DNA of 64,000 nucleotides from Rossellomorea arthrocnemi (GCF_904424705.1 NZ_CAJGBF010000001.1:124001-188000); one strand, 5' to 3'; positions 9,392 through 18,366 are shown, counted from the first letter of the stretch. Translations and numbers: made by a program. The notes: generated from the letters alone by a model not told the origin.

Positions 9392-11127
9392 CCGATCATC
9401 TCCCTTTCAAGCTCGCTGTATTGAGCTCTGTATAATTCATAATACTTACCTTGCTTTTGCAAGAGCTCCTCATGGGTCCCTTTTTCCGCTATGACTCCTT
9501 GATCGAGAAGGATGATCACATCGGCGTTTCTCACGGTCACGAGACGGTGTGCGATGGTAATCGTTGTCCTGCCGGGGATCAGTTTCTCTAAAGATTCCTG
9601 TACTCGTTCTTCTGTTTCCCCGTCAAGCGAGGAAGTTGCTTCATCGAAGATCAGGACAGGTGGCTGTCTCAGAATCGCACGGGCCATAGCCACCCGCTGC
9701 CTTTGACCACCGGAAAGCTTCAATCCCCGTTCACCGACGACTGTTTCATATCCCTCATCCAAGGACTCAATCAACTCCTTCAAGCCAGCCGCTTCCACGG
9801 CTTGATTCAATTCCTCTGTTGTCGCATCAGGTTTTCCGTACAACAAATTCTGCCGGAGTGTACTATTTAAAAGGAACGTTTCCTGAGAAACAACACCAAC
9901 CTGTTGACGGAAGCTGTTCCGGTTATAGCTGAACAGATTCTTATCATCGATGAATACGGAGCCCTCCTGTGGTTCATAGAGCCCAAGCAGGAGCTGTACC
10001 AGGGTACTTTTACCTCCTCCACTCGTCCCCACAATCCCGATGTGATTCCCCTGTTCAAGGGATAGGGAAACGCCTTTCAAGACCTGTTTGTCATTTCCCG
10101 GATATGAAAACCATAGATTCTCTAAGTCTATCTTCCCTTCAACCGTGCCAAAAGAAGGGAGTTCCTCCTTGTGTTCTTCCGGCAGATCAAAGTATTCATA
10201 GATTCGCTGCAAGGCAGGTATCGCCTGCTGTATCGTCAGGGCATGCTCCGCCATAGAACGTACCGGCAGAAACATGATCGGGATAAAGCTCAGGCACGCA
10301 ACAAGGGTACCAACCGTAATTGTCCCGTCCCAGATTGCCCATCCACCAATCAGCATTACCACGCCTGGTGCTGCGATATTAAAAAGATTCCCGAGGCGCC
10401 AATTCACTTTCCCGATAAGTGCCGCCCGAATTGAGAACTGCTTCCAATCACTCAGCTTCTTCTCCTGAGTAACCACTTCCACATCCTGCGTCTGATAGGT
10501 TCTCACCAACCTGACACTTTCAATGCTTTCCTGCAGGTGTTGATACATATCTGCACTCATTTCACGCTGGGTCGCGCTCATCTTCCGCATCTTTTTTCCC
10601 AGCGTAAAGGAAGGTACGACGTAAATAGCGAAGACAGCGAACATCACAATCGCGGCTGGCCAGAATAAAACGAACACAGTGGAAAAAGCCGCAATCGCCC
10701 CCACCACCTGCTGCAGAATACGAGGAACCACCGTATTGTTCAGGTTTTGAATCGATTCCACATCATGAGTCAAACGGAAGAGCATATCTCCCCTCGGCGT
10801 CTTTGAGAAAAACGACATCGGTGTCCGGTGCAGCTTTCGGAACGCCCGGATCTGCATATCTGTGATGACGTCAAGTCCGATCTTCACCTGCACATATTCC
10901 TGCATTGTCTCGAACAAGGACTTACCCAGGTATGCACCGAGAATTCCCCCTACGACCCACACTAAGAAATTCAAATCTCCCCCGACGATGACGTCATCGA
11001 CCAACCGCTTTACGAGTATCGATGGCACGATGGTAAAGAGACCGCCTATGACGGAAAACACAAGTGCCACCAATAGTTTTCTCCAATAGGGTTTAAAATG
11101 GTTTAACGTTGTTTTTAATAAGTTCAT
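9388..11127 (-). CDS. ABC exporter half-transporter, first gene of the pair
   Basis: 579 aa with six transmembrane helices (about 15-310) and an ATPase domain carrying Walker A GTSGGGKST, signature LSGGQRQRVAMARAI, Walker B VLIFDEATSSLD and H-loop IAHRL. Start: ATG at 11127 with GAGGGGGG five bases upstream; a GTG at 11142 would precede that ribosome site. Likely forms a heterodimeric exporter with the product of the next gene. A candidate promoter with TATAAA lies about 30 bp upstream. No regulator gene is adjacent. Confidence 0.9.
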   Translation of the reverse strand: MNLLKTTLNHFKPYWRKLLVALVFSVIGGLFTIVPSILVKRLVDDVIVGGDLNFLVWVVGGILGAYLGKSLFETMQEYVQVKIGLDVITDMQIRAFRKLHRTPMSFFSKTPRGDMLFRLTHDVESIQNLNNTVVPRILQQVVGAIAAFSTVFVLFWPAAIVMFAVFAIYVVPSFTLGKKMRKMSATQREMSADMYQHLQESIESVRLVRTYQTQDVEVVTQEKKLSDWKQFSIRAALIGKVNWRLGNLFNIAAPGVVMLIGGWAIWDGTITVGTLVACLSFIPIMFLPVRSMAEHALTIQQAIPALQRIYEYFDLPEEHKEELPSFGTVEGKIDLENLWFSYPGNDKQVLKGVSLSLEQGNHIGIVGTSGGGKSTLVQLLLGLYEPQEGSVFIDDKNLFSYNRNSFRQQVGVVSQETFLLNSTLRQNLLYGKPDATTEELNQAVEAAGLKELIESLDEGYETVVGERGLKLSGGQRQRVAMARAILRQPPVLIFDEATSSLDGETEERVQESLEKLIPGRTTITIAHRLVTVRNADVIILLDQGVIAEKGTHEELLQKQGKYYELYRAQYSELEREMIG

Positions 11128-11285
11128 GTTGACCCCCCTCACAAAATTCTATTTTATACCAATCACATGAAATATTCACTATAATTTGAATTGAGTTAAT
11201 CGTCCATATAATTTAGTATATTCTGCCTCTTAGGTTGCATCTTCGGCCATTGGGGAGAAAGGATCCTAAGACTTTGGGATGAAAA

Positions 11286-11319
11286 AAAGATGAGCCCGTT
11301 GTAAATTGGGATCATCTTT
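11286..11319 (-). terminator. Intrinsic terminator of the C45 acyltransferase gene
   Basis: On the minus strand AAAGATGATCCC pairs with GGGCTCATCTTT and is followed by a run of Ts, just after the stop codon. Confidence 0.85.
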
Positions 11320-11323
11320 TGGG

Positions 11324-12340
11324 CTAAGTTACAATAATACCGCTTAACTTCTTTTCACAAATGTCTTCACCATTTGCCCACTCCTGAACATCCACGTCCA
11401 GAACCTGCTTACTTCCTGCGATGGTTGTGAGGATCCTTGCCTCTTGATAAGAATACGAAAAAGTGTGTAGGGTGCCGAATAAATTCTCGTAATCCGTGAA
11501 GAAAACAGGTGAATCCATGTTTTTGAAATGTTGGAACATTTGATGATGGGACAGTTGTTTATCTTTTAAACTCAGTAAATGCTTATTGCGTTGGAGAGAA
11601 CCTTCAATAGACCGGCGATTATTCCTTTTTAAATGATCGTCCTGAAAATGGTTCACGCACGACAAGAATGAATCTCCATACCTGACCCTCACCTTATCGG
11701 GACTCGCTTCGACTTCAGCCATGTTACCATTTCGGTCACCTAAAGAGAAATTATAACAGGCAGAATGAGGAATTTCCTTCAGCATGGCAACTGCTTCTTT
11801 AAGGGAAGAGCACGTATCCAAGATCATCCTTATCGCAGCCCACGGAGAGACTCCTTTTCTGTAGCCATGATGACTGACGAAGTGCAAACCTGCAACCAGG
11901 CCTTGCTCATTTACACCATCATGCCTCCCCAAGACTTGAAGATTATACCCGGCTGAGGCAAAAGCGTGATCCGGTTGAACCAGACTAAAAACCCCATCAT
12001 ATAGAGCAGGAGAAAAATCGTAATTCCTCACATAATAATCCTTTGTAAGTAGTGAGGAACATCCCATCGATTCCGTCTTTGGTACATCATAACCGCTGAA
12101 CAAAGCCGATGCCCTCGTCTCTGATATCCCACTCCCCTGTGCCAGTCCGTCTAATTCTTCCAGTAAATGAGGTGCAAAAGTGGAATAGATCGATTTCATG
12201 TTAGGAAGATCAATCTCCTGTTTCGTAATGGACTCCAAAGTGTTTACGAATGTGGTATTTCTCAGCTTTACACCTGTTTCTAAGCCGATGTGATAAGAGC
12301 TGCCTCTTATTTGAAATATACTTACATAGAAATTAGACAT
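11324..12340 (-). CDS. C45 family autoproteolytic acyltransferase/hydrolase (penicillin acyltransferase-like)
   Basis: 338-residue N-terminal-nucleophile hydrolase of the acyl-CoA:6-aminopenicillanate acyltransferase family. These proenzymes self-cleave before a Cys that becomes the nucleophile; the likely site is ESMG-CSSLL near residue 94. Downstream family features are RNYDF, GVNEQGL(V)AGLHFV and NFSLGDRNGNMAEVEASP. Bacillus members are of unknown substrate; hydrolysis of an amide-linked acyl group is the expected chemistry. It is monocistronic, with AGGGGG before the ATG, and divergent from spo0M. Confidence 0.82.
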   Translation of the reverse strand: MSNFYVSIFQIRGSSYHIGLETGVKLRNTTFVNTLESITKQEIDLPNMKSIYSTFAPHLLEELDGLAQGSGISETRASALFSGYDVPKTESMGCSSLLTKDYYVRNYDFSPALYDGVFSLVQPDHAFASAGYNLQVLGRHDGVNEQGLVAGLHFVSHHGYRKGVSPWAAIRMILDTCSSLKEAVAMLKEIPHSACYNFSLGDRNGNMAEVEASPDKVRVRYGDSFLSCVNHFQDDHLKRNNRRSIEGSLQRNKHLLSLKDKQLSHHQMFQHFKNMDSPVFFTDYENLFGTLHTFSYSYQEARILTTIAGSKQVLDVDVQEWANGEDICEKKLSGIIVT

Positions 12341-12511
12341 GTTGAAATCCCCCTGATGCCATCATAGACTTCCTATTACCACATTACCTGTCATTTTTTG
12401 CTTGAATTGGACCGCTATAAGATTGTCCTCGTTTCTAATCGGTGGAGGTATTCCCCCATAATCTCTTCCAGTTGTGCTACGATGAGAATAAGAAGAAAGG
12501 GGATGACTCTC

Positions 12512-13306
12512 ATGTCCATATTCAATAGAGTGATCGCAAGTATCGGAGTCGGCTCTGCGACTGTCGATACGAAGGTGAAGAGTGCATATATCCAACAAGG
12601 GGAAATGCTCGAGGGAGTTGTAGAGATAAAAGGCGGGAATACAGATCAGTTAATCGATTCGATCAATCTGAAACTGATGACGATGTACGGCCATGAAGGT
12701 GGAGATCGACTGTCACCTGCCGTTGTGGAAGTCCACCAGCTCAATGAACCCTTTACTATTTCAAAGGGAGAAAAGAAGCACATCCCGTTCTCATTTCAGG
12801 TGCCCCTCTATACACCGATTACTATGATTCATCCAGAAACACAGAAGAATGTACCACCAGTCTGGATCGAGACAGGAGTGGATATCAAGAATGCCATTGA
12901 TCCGAAAGACAGGGATTATGTATCCGTTGATCCCACCACCGTTCATGAAAACATCGTGGATGCCATCAAGGTCATCGGCTTTAAATTTCATCAAATGGAG
13001 AGTCAGAATACTCCGGTATGGATCAAAACGAACCGTCCATTCGTGCAGCAATACGAATTTAAACCAACATACGGCAAATACAACCGAAAGCTCGACGAAC
13101 TCGAAGTCTATATCCTTCAGGGCGATCATGAAACAACCATCTACTTCGAAATCGATACCCGCAGCAAGGGATCGCTGGCTGCCTTGAAAGAAAAGTTCAA
13201 CCTGGATGAACACAGAGGAAACGTGACCCTTGACAACCAGGAGATCCTGCTTAAGAGAAGCCGTGTGAGTGATGTATTTGAAGAGATTATTGATGAGGTT
13301 CTTTAA
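12512..13306 (+). CDS. spo0M: Spo0M sporulation-control protein
   Basis: 264 aa with an arrestin-like beta fold, close to B. subtilis Spo0M (about 258 aa). The N-terminus MSIFNRVIASIGVGSATVDT matches the family start and GVVEIKGG follows. The ATG at 12512 has AAAGGGG nine bases upstream; the ATG at 12503 sits directly on that ribosome site and upstream codons do not look like family sequence. Spo0M negatively affects sporulation and contributes to cell-shape control; in B. subtilis it is SigH/SigW dependent. Here it is monocistronic and divergent from the C45 gene. Confidence 0.9.
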   Translation: MSIFNRVIASIGVGSATVDTKVKSAYIQQGEMLEGVVEIKGGNTDQLIDSINLKLMTMYGHEGGDRLSPAVVEVHQLNEPFTISKGEKKHIPFSFQVPLYTPITMIHPETQKNVPPVWIETGVDIKNAIDPKDRDYVSVDPTTVHENIVDAIKVIGFKFHQMESQNTPVWIKTNRPFVQQYEFKPTYGKYNRKLDELEVYILQGDHETTIYFEIDTRSKGSLAALKEKFNLDEHRGNVTLDNQEILLKRSRVSDVFEEIIDEVL

Positions 13307-13331
13307 CTGAGACTTGATGGCAAAACACCAA

Positions 13332-13360
13332 AAAGCTGAAGAATCGGCCTCTTCAGCTTT
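13332..13360. terminator. Bidirectional terminator between spo0M and the IDEAL gene
   Basis: Eleven-base stem AAAGCTGAAGA / TCTTCAGCTTT between convergent genes; the flanking A and T runs allow use in either direction. Confidence 0.8.
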
Positions 13361-13372
13361 CCAGCAATATAT

Positions 13373-13714
13373 TCATTTTACACCCTCGACCAATTTCCTT
13401 ATGGAGTTCAATTTTGCAGTCAACTCAAGGAACCACTCTTCATCTCCTGTTTCCAGGGCAAGATCGATTAAGTATTGAATTTGTTCTTTATTTTTGACAT
13501 GTGCTTCTGGTATTTTGTTTACCTGTCTGTTCAACAGTGGAAGACTTTTCCCTTCGATGGTCTTATTGTCACTGGTCACGATTTTCGCTTTTACGCCTTC
13601 TCCCTGGATGTCAAGATTCTCTATATAGCCGATGACCAGTTCTCCAGAAAGTAGCCTCCCTTTGATCCAATCTCCAATTTTTAATATAGACGGCTGGTTT
13701 GACAAATGATTCAC
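13373..13714 (-). CDS. IDEAL-domain protein, two-domain type
   Basis: 113 aa. Residues 10-70 look like a small beta-barrel (IGDWIKGRLLSGELVIGYIE...) and the C-terminal 35 residues contain the IDEAL signature (YLIDLALETGDEEWFLEL). Function is unknown. It is transcribed alone; the Rrf2 gene upstream ends 50 bp away, so co-transcription is possible. It is distinct in length from the 67-residue IDEAL protein at 7102, which lacks the N-terminal part. Confidence 0.75.
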   Translation of the reverse strand: MNHLSNQPSILKIGDWIKGRLLSGELVIGYIENLDIQGEGVKAKIVTSDNKTIEGKSLPLLNRQVNKIPEAHVKNKEQIQYLIDLALETGDEEWFLELTAKLNSIRKLVEGVK

Positions 13715-13763
13715 CTTCTAAACTGTAATATTATTTGTTACATTTATTCAAAAAGAAAGCCTT

Positions 13764-14180
13764 CTATGCTTTCTCTTGATTGATCATCTCGACAATGTCT
13801 TTAATGGAGTAGTATTTTAAGTAATCCCCCAGCTTTTCTTCAGCACCGAGAAAAATCTGAAATAGAACATTCTTCATATTTGCGCCTACAAGACATTTTT
13901 CATTTGTAGCCGTGCATTTTGGCTGCAGTGCGCCTTCTGATGTGATCTTATAAATATCCCACAGATTAATGTCACTCAAGTCCCTGGCAAAGATGAATCC
14001 TCCGCCCGTCCCTTCTTTTGAGGCGATGATTCCCTGCTTTTTCAAAAGACTTAGGACTTTGCGAATCCGGACCGGATGGACTCCGGCACTTTCTGAAATG
14101 GCATCGCTTGTTGACATGCGGTCTGCCTGCAGGGCCAGATACGTTAAACTGTGGATGGCTAATGTAAAGTTGCTATTCAT
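13764..14180 (-). CDS. Rrf2 family transcriptional repressor (YwnA-like)
   Basis: 138-residue DNA-binding protein with the Rrf2 winged helix-turn-helix (about 1-70: SDAISESAGVHPVRIRKVLS and GTGGGFIFARD wing). The two Cys residues near 88-95 (PKCTATNEKC) are not the three-Cys pattern of Fe-S IscR/NsrR, so this looks like the YwnA-type branch, where a redox-sensitive Cys is possible. Its promoter contains a 23-bp dyad that recurs, with the same spacing, in front of the adjacent spx paralogue, so it probably represses both genes. Confidence 0.88.
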   Translation of the reverse strand: MNSNFTLAIHSLTYLALQADRMSTSDAISESAGVHPVRIRKVLSLLKKQGIIASKEGTGGGFIFARDLSDINLWDIYKITSEGALQPKCTATNEKCLVGANMKNVLFQIFLGAEEKLGDYLKYYSIKDIVEMINQEKA

Positions 14181-14203
14181 GGCCTGCCTCCTTCACGGAT
14201 GTT

Positions 14204-14238
14204 ACTGTAATAGTAACTTTTACAGTTTACACTGTCAA
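14204..14238 (-). promoter_or_regulatory. Promoter and Rrf2 operator of the rrf2 gene
   Basis: On the minus strand: TTGACA (14233-14238), 17-bp spacer, TACTAT (14210-14215). A dyad ACTGTAA-N9-TTACAGT at 14204-14226 covers the -10 and spacer. The same arrangement occurs at 14730-14764. Confidence 0.75.
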
Positions 14239-14254
14239 GAATCCCGTTCAACAG

Positions 14255-14650
14255 CTAATTGGCAAGTTTTTGCAGTTCATTATATGAGTAGGCTCTCACT
14301 TTTCTCGGAAGGAAACTGCGAATTTCATCATCGTTATAGCCGACCTGCAATCTTTTTTCATCCAGCATGATGGGTCTCTTCAGCATAAGGGGGTTCTCCC
14401 TGATCAATGTATATAAATCCTGGAGTGGCAACGAATCAATGTCTACCTTTAATTCCCGGTACGCCTTAGATTGTTTTGATATTATATCTTCTGTTCCATT
14501 TTCCGTCAGACGAAGGATTGATTTGATCTCATCCGGCGTCAACGGCTCTGTCTGCATATTCCGCTCCACGTATTCGATTGAATGTTCCTCAAGCCACGCT
14601 CTCGCTTTGCGGCAGGACGTACAGCTTGGTGTCAGAAATAAATTGACCAT
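14255..14650 (-). CDS. spx: Spx family global redox regulator (spx paralogue)
   Basis: 131 aa, exactly Spx length. Spx binds the RNA polymerase alpha C-terminal domain and reprograms transcription during disulfide stress. The redox switch C10-T-S-C13 ([15 protein letters not shown]) is intact, as are Gly in ENGTEDII and Arg in [16 protein letters not shown], which contact alpha in B. subtilis Spx. The ATG at 14650 has GGAGTG upstream; the longer frame upstream is not family-like. As the housekeeping spx usually lies beside mecA/trpS, this copy next to an Rrf2 repressor is probably a second, condition-specific Spx. Confidence 0.92.
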   Translation of the reverse strand: MVNLFLTPSCTSCRKARAWLEEHSIEYVERNMQTEPLTPDEIKSILRLTENGTEDIISKQSKAYRELKVDIDSLPLQDLYTLIRENPLMLKRPIMLDEKRLQVGYNDDEIRSFLPRKVRAYSYNELQKLAN

Positions 14651-14729
14651 GTATTTACACACTCCTTTTAAATGTAATAAAAAAAGTAACAGTTTTAACG
14701 TTAATAAATGCATCCGTTATTCTGGATAC

Positions 14730-14764
14730 ACTGTAATAATAATATTTACAGTTAAGATTGTCAA
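14730..14764 (-). promoter_or_regulatory. Promoter and Rrf2 operator of the spx paralogue
   Basis: On the minus strand: TTGACA (14759-14764), 17-bp spacer, TATTAT (14736-14741). Dyad ACTGTAA-N9-TTACAGT at 14730-14752. Half-sites, gap and position over the -10 are identical to those at 14204-14238. Confidence 0.78.
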
Positions 14765-14912
14765 CCATCATTTTATAAAACCAGTAAATTTCCCTATAGA
14801 AAAAGGTTACATTTGATAGTCGTCCGCTAAAGGCCCATATGAGAAAGGAAATAGTCAAGTCTCCTCCTGGCGCCACCACGGAGAAAGATAATCATTTCCC
14901 CCTCCCCTTTTC

Positions 14913-14960
14913 TTAGCCAAATACCTTCTGCCCATTGATCATGACATACTTTCCTTTCAT
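14913..14960 (-). CDS. Candidate 15-residue coupled peptide
   Basis: Reads MKGKYVMINGQKVFG. Its ATG overlaps the stop codon of the DUF3784 gene (TGATG), and AGGAGG lies 11 bases upstream, inside that gene. Could be a true microprotein or the remnant start of a lost downstream gene; no family recognised. Confidence 0.3.
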   Translation of the reverse strand: MKGKYVMINGQKVFG

Positions 14961-15244
14961 CAATCCATTAGCCTCCTGTTAATGAATGCATACACGGCAG
15001 ATAAAAGAACGAACATGACCACCACAAAGATGGTTCCCTCATGGGCATAATCGATCAGGCTATTGATGATCACGATCAACCCTAATGGAAGAAAAAATAC
15101 AAGCCCCGTTACGGTTCCTAACAAAGACTTATTCCTGATCATCTTTTCATTGAAACCTGCGAGCAGCCATGTTTGCTTTTTCACACCTACTAAGTATGAA
15201 ACCAACAAAAGAGCGATTCCGATGGTAAGCAGTCCGTAGTTCAT
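14960..15244 (-). CDS. DUF3784 family small membrane protein
   Basis: 94 aa with three predicted transmembrane helices (about 4-20, 40-62, 68-86) and a positively charged end (NRRLMD). The pattern ISxLLVSYLVGVKKQTWLLAGFNEK fits DUF3784, whose role is unknown. ATG at 15244 is preceded by GGAGGG; an upstream start in frame would place that site inside the gene. Monocistronic except for a possible tiny coupled ORF downstream. Confidence 0.75.
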   Translation of the reverse strand: MNYGLLTIGIALLLVSYLVGVKKQTWLLAGFNEKMIRNKSLLGTVTGLVFFLPLGLIVIINSLIDYAHEGTIFVVVMFVLLSAVYAFINRRLMD

Positions 15245-15409
15245 TTTGATCCCTCCGTAATAATTATGAAATTTCTTCATTACATGTACGTATTAATTTG
15301 AACAAGGTTCCAAATTACTCCTTATGAAAGGCTAAAAAAATCAAAAAGACAGGTTCCCCGGAGCTTTTCCTTATAGAGAAAATTCAACCAGGCAACCTGT
15401 TCTTTAAAG

Positions 15410-16210
15410 TCAATATCCGTTAGTAAGTGTCTTCGTCCCTGCTCGAACGGGGCCCTTCCCCTTTACCCTCTTCAACGTCGCCACAATCAGAAAGCTGACG
15501 ATCACAAGAAGAAGCCATGAGCTGACCTTACCAAGATGAACAAGGCTCCAGGCATCGGCCTGGTTCGGGTATTCCCAGGCACCGAAGAACGTTGCAATGT
15601 TTTCAGCGATCCAGATAAAAAAGCCGATGAGGACAAACGAAAGGGCAAGTGGCATTCGATAGTATGTTCCCCCGACCACATATACGACCCATGTTTTCCA
15701 AAAGACGATGATGACAAGGCCCGACAGCCACCAGCGGATGTCGATCCAAAAATGATGGGTGAAGAAATTCAAATAAATCGCAGCGGCAAGGAGAACGACT
15801 GACAAAAAAGGCGGCCACTGAATCAGTTCAACCTTCAGCCTCCTCCACGCCTGGCACAGATAACTTGCTACACTTGCGTACATGAATCCACTGTATAAAG
15901 GGACTCCGAACAGTTTGGAGTAGCCTTCTCCCGGATAAGACCACGATCCCATATGAACCTTGAACAGTTCAAGTGCGAGTCCAATCAAATGGAAGAGGGT
16001 GATGACCTTGAGTTCATCCCGGGTTTCAAGACCTGATTTCACCATTGCCCACTGCATAAAAAGACAGATGAGAAGCAGCCAGTCATATCTTGGCAGGATT
16101 GGAAGGGGAATGATCTGCGTCAACGCCAAAGAAGCAAAGATGACAACAGGAAACAAGCAGGACAAAGCCTGCTCCCATCCGAAACGAAGGAGCTGTTTGA
16201 TCGCCATCAT
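15410..16210 (-). CDS. yoaT: DUF817 integral membrane protein (YoaT)
   Basis: 266 aa with about eight transmembrane helices and the DUF817 motif region ELFKVHMGSWSYPGE and FGAWEYPNQ. Function is unknown. It is the last gene of a yoaS-yozG-yoaT operon, with the start overlapping the stop of the XRE regulator. The same three-gene order is found in B. subtilis, which supports the assignment. Confidence 0.85.
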   Translation of the reverse strand: MMAIKQLLRFGWEQALSCLFPVVIFASLALTQIIPLPILPRYDWLLLICLFMQWAMVKSGLETRDELKVITLFHLIGLALELFKVHMGSWSYPGEGYSKLFGVPLYSGFMYASVASYLCQAWRRLKVELIQWPPFLSVVLLAAAIYLNFFTHHFWIDIRWWLSGLVIIVFWKTWVVYVVGGTYYRMPLALSFVLIGFFIWIAENIATFFGAWEYPNQADAWSLVHLGKVSSWLLLVIVSFLIVATLKRVKGKGPVRAGTKTLTNGY

Positions 16211-16437
16211 AATCCTGATTCCTTTGCATCTTCTTCACGCTGATATTCCAGCAGGTCCCCCGGTTGACAATCAAGGGCTTTGCAAATCGCCTCTAATGTG
16301 GATAACCGTACCGCCTTAGCCTTTCCATTTTTCAGGATTGAAAGGTTCGCCATCGTGATTCCCACCTTTTCTGAAAGCTCCGTCACACTCATTTTCCGTT
16401 TCGCAATCATTACATCAATATTGATTATAATCGCCAT
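16207..16437 (-). CDS. yozG: XRE family small regulator (YozG)
   Basis: 76-residue Cro/C1-type helix-turn-helix protein (recognition region VTELSEKVGITMANLSILKNGKAKAVR). This class sits beside DUF2975 membrane proteins and probably autoregulates the operon. The stop overlaps the yoaT start, and 9 bp separate it from yoaS. Confidence 0.88.
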   Translation of the reverse strand: MAIIINIDVMIAKRKMSVTELSEKVGITMANLSILKNGKAKAVRLSTLEAICKALDCQPGDLLEYQREEDAKESGL

Positions 16438-16446
16438 ATTCTCACC

Positions 16447-16920
16447 TCAGACCGTTAAATCATTTTCAAATTTGATTTCAATGGCATTGTTTAATAGCTT
16501 TTGGAGAACGGCCGCAAAGATGGCGATCACCGCTGAACCGAATAGGAAGGTCATGCCGATTACGATGACACCGGGAGCGTCGTCCACCTCCGCCAACGTA
16601 TAAAAGAGCGGCATGCCAGCCACATAGAAGAGACTGATCGTAATGGCACATTTTTTGATCGTCTTCAAAGCCTTGACCGATGATCCTGAAAACGCGTTTT
16701 TTTGGTCAATTAACCTTAACAGTTTAAACGCCTGGAACAACGCTGCGTAAAAGGGGACTGCCGATGCGTATATGATGACAAGCATTCCATAAACCACATA
16801 GGCAAGCTTCCATCCTGCCGCTTCCATTGCCAACGTAGGCAACCCGAATAGGCATAAAGCGGCAATGGGAGTCCCGATCAGAAAAAGCGCAATCTTTAAA
16901 AGAAGTGTTTCCCGTTTCAT
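16447..16920 (-). CDS. yoaS: DUF2975 membrane protein (YoaS)
   Basis: 157 aa with four transmembrane helices (about 8-30, 40-65, 90-110, 118-143). DUF2975 proteins are almost always paired with a short XRE regulator such as the next gene, and the ending GxFENDLTV is typical. The pair may sense an envelope signal, but that is inference. It is the first gene of the yoaS-yozG-yoaT operon. Confidence 0.85.
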   Translation of the reverse strand: MKRETLLLKIALFLIGTPIAALCLFGLPTLAMEAAGWKLAYVVYGMLVIIYASAVPFYAALFQAFKLLRLIDQKNAFSGSSVKALKTIKKCAITISLFYVAGMPLFYTLAEVDDAPGVIVIGMTFLFGSAVIAIFAAVLQKLLNNAIEIKFENDLTV

Positions 16921-17032
16921 CTATAGCACCTCACTTGATAATATACTATGAATTTACCATGATATTTATTGATTAACAATAAATATTTATCAATTTTATA
17001 GATTTTTTTATTGAAAACGGTAAATAGCCGTT

Positions 17033-17099
17033 TGAGGGACGGACCTTTTTGAGAGGTGGAATTATGGAGTGTGCATGCCTTTTAGAGGTCCGTCCCTCA
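17033..17099. repeat. Inverted repeat built from the GGGACGGACC word
   Basis: TGAGGGACGGACC (17033-17045) and GGTCCGTCCCTCA (17087-17099) are exact inverted copies separated by 41 bp. The left arm is followed by TTTTT and the right arm by seven As, so either direction could terminate. Confidence 0.6.
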
Positions 17100-17102
17100 A
17101 AA

Positions 17103-17136
17103 AAATGGAGTCCGGCCAAACGGCCGGACTCCATTT
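17103..17136 (-). terminator. Intrinsic terminator of the MarR/MFS operon
   Basis: Fifteen-base perfect stem AAATGGAGTCCGGCC / GGCCGGACTCCATTT with a four-base loop, followed on the minus strand by a T run. Confidence 0.92.
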
Positions 17137-17160
17137 AAGAAAGAATTATATTATTAATGA

Positions 17161-18354
17161 CTATTCATGCGCCAGGATTGTGCGCGATTGTTTTCTTTCC
17201 TGAACATAATAAAGGACTAGTGTTGCGGCAACCAGGATCCCCATGATCATGTACAGTGACCGGTATCCCGTCAAGGGAATCAGAAATCCAAGAGCATACG
17301 GTCCAAATCCGAGGCCGGCATCCAGGGAAATATAATAAGTAGATGTTGCCAGACCCACTCGTTCAGGGGGCACTGCCTTTACAGCTATCGCCTGGGTGAC
17401 GGATTGCATGTTTCCGAACCCGAGGCCGATCAGAACACCTGAAAGAAGCAGAATCAAGGTGTTACCAGCCGCGCTTAGCAGGAACAGGCCGGCAGCGAAA
17501 AGAACAAAGGCCGGTAGCATGACGGCCTTTGCCCCTTTTGCATCCATCAGTCTCCCTGTGAAAGGGCGTGATACAAGAATCGCTACGGCATAGACGACAA
17601 AGAACAAGCTGGCAGCTTCCACTAGGTCGATATCGATCGCGTAGAAATTAATGAACGACAAAACACTTGAATATGCCAGGGACACGAACAGTACAACCAG
17701 TGCAATAGGAAGTGCCTTTGGTTCGATAAAGCTTGCCAGGTTGAGTCGTTCTTTCTTCACCCTTCCATTTACTGGTTTCTTCACGACTGGAATCTTCACA
17801 AATAGACTAATCACATAGCTGATGACCCCAAGTGCAAGGCAAAAGACGAATATCGTATTGAAACTTGCATGTTGACTTAAGAAGAGACCGAAGAATGGGC
17901 CAACAGCTGTTGCTAATGTGATGCTCATACTGTAATAGCCGATCCCTTCTCCTTTTCGGCTCTGGGGTATGATTTCTGCTACGATCGTTCCTGTAGCCGT
18001 ACTGACCATTCCAAGTGCCACACCGTGAAGAAAACGGGTAAGAAGTAAGAAACTGATGCCTCCCTCTACGAAATACAGGCATGAGGTGGCAATGAACGCA
18101 ATCATGCCTACAAACAACATTTTTTTATTCCCGATGGTCGTGATCATCCTGCCGAGGAAAAGGCGCCCAATCAGGGTCCCGATGATAAAGATACCGGTCA
18201 CAAGTCCCGCCTGACTCTCCGACGCCCCGAATTCATCCACGGCATATACGGCCATTGTGACAAGCAATAAATAAAAGATTAAATAAATAAAAAAATTGGC
18301 GATAGACATGAGGGAAAAATCCTTCGTCCAAAGCTTCGGTTCTGACTGACTCAT
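17161..18354 (-). CDS. MFS efflux transporter (DHA1 type)
   Basis: 397 aa, 12 predicted helices. The loop 2-3 motif GRLFLGRMITTIGNKK and motif C-like glycine pattern in helix 5 (GEGIGYYSMSITLATAVGPFFG) mark a proton-driven drug/metabolite exporter of the YwoG/YfkF kind. It lies 13 bp behind a MarR gene in the same direction, so it is probably an efflux pump whose expression is released by a MarR ligand. Substrate not predictable. Confidence 0.87.
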   Translation of the reverse strand: MSQSEPKLWTKDFSLMSIANFFIYLIFYLLLVTMAVYAVDEFGASESQAGLVTGIFIIGTLIGRLFLGRMITTIGNKKMLFVGMIAFIATSCLYFVEGGISFLLLTRFLHGVALGMVSTATGTIVAEIIPQSRKGEGIGYYSMSITLATAVGPFFGLFLSQHASFNTIFVFCLALGVISYVISLFVKIPVVKKPVNGRVKKERLNLASFIEPKALPIALVVLFVSLAYSSVLSFINFYAIDIDLVEAASLFFVVYAVAILVSRPFTGRLMDAKGAKAVMLPAFVLFAAGLFLLSAAGNTLILLLSGVLIGLGFGNMQSVTQAIAVKAVPPERVGLATSTYYISLDAGLGFGPYALGFLIPLTGYRSLYMIMGILVAATLVLYYVQERKQSRTILAHE

Positions 18355-18366
18355 CTGAAAGACTCC

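Noticed and set aside
7613..11127. ABC heterodimer with one degenerate ATPase site (BmrC/BmrD type)
   Set aside because: Both ATPase domains have normal Walker A, signature, catalytic Glu and H-loop.
12791..13213. 140-residue minus-strand reading frame
   Set aside because: Lies fully inside spo0M on the opposite strand without a ribosome site.
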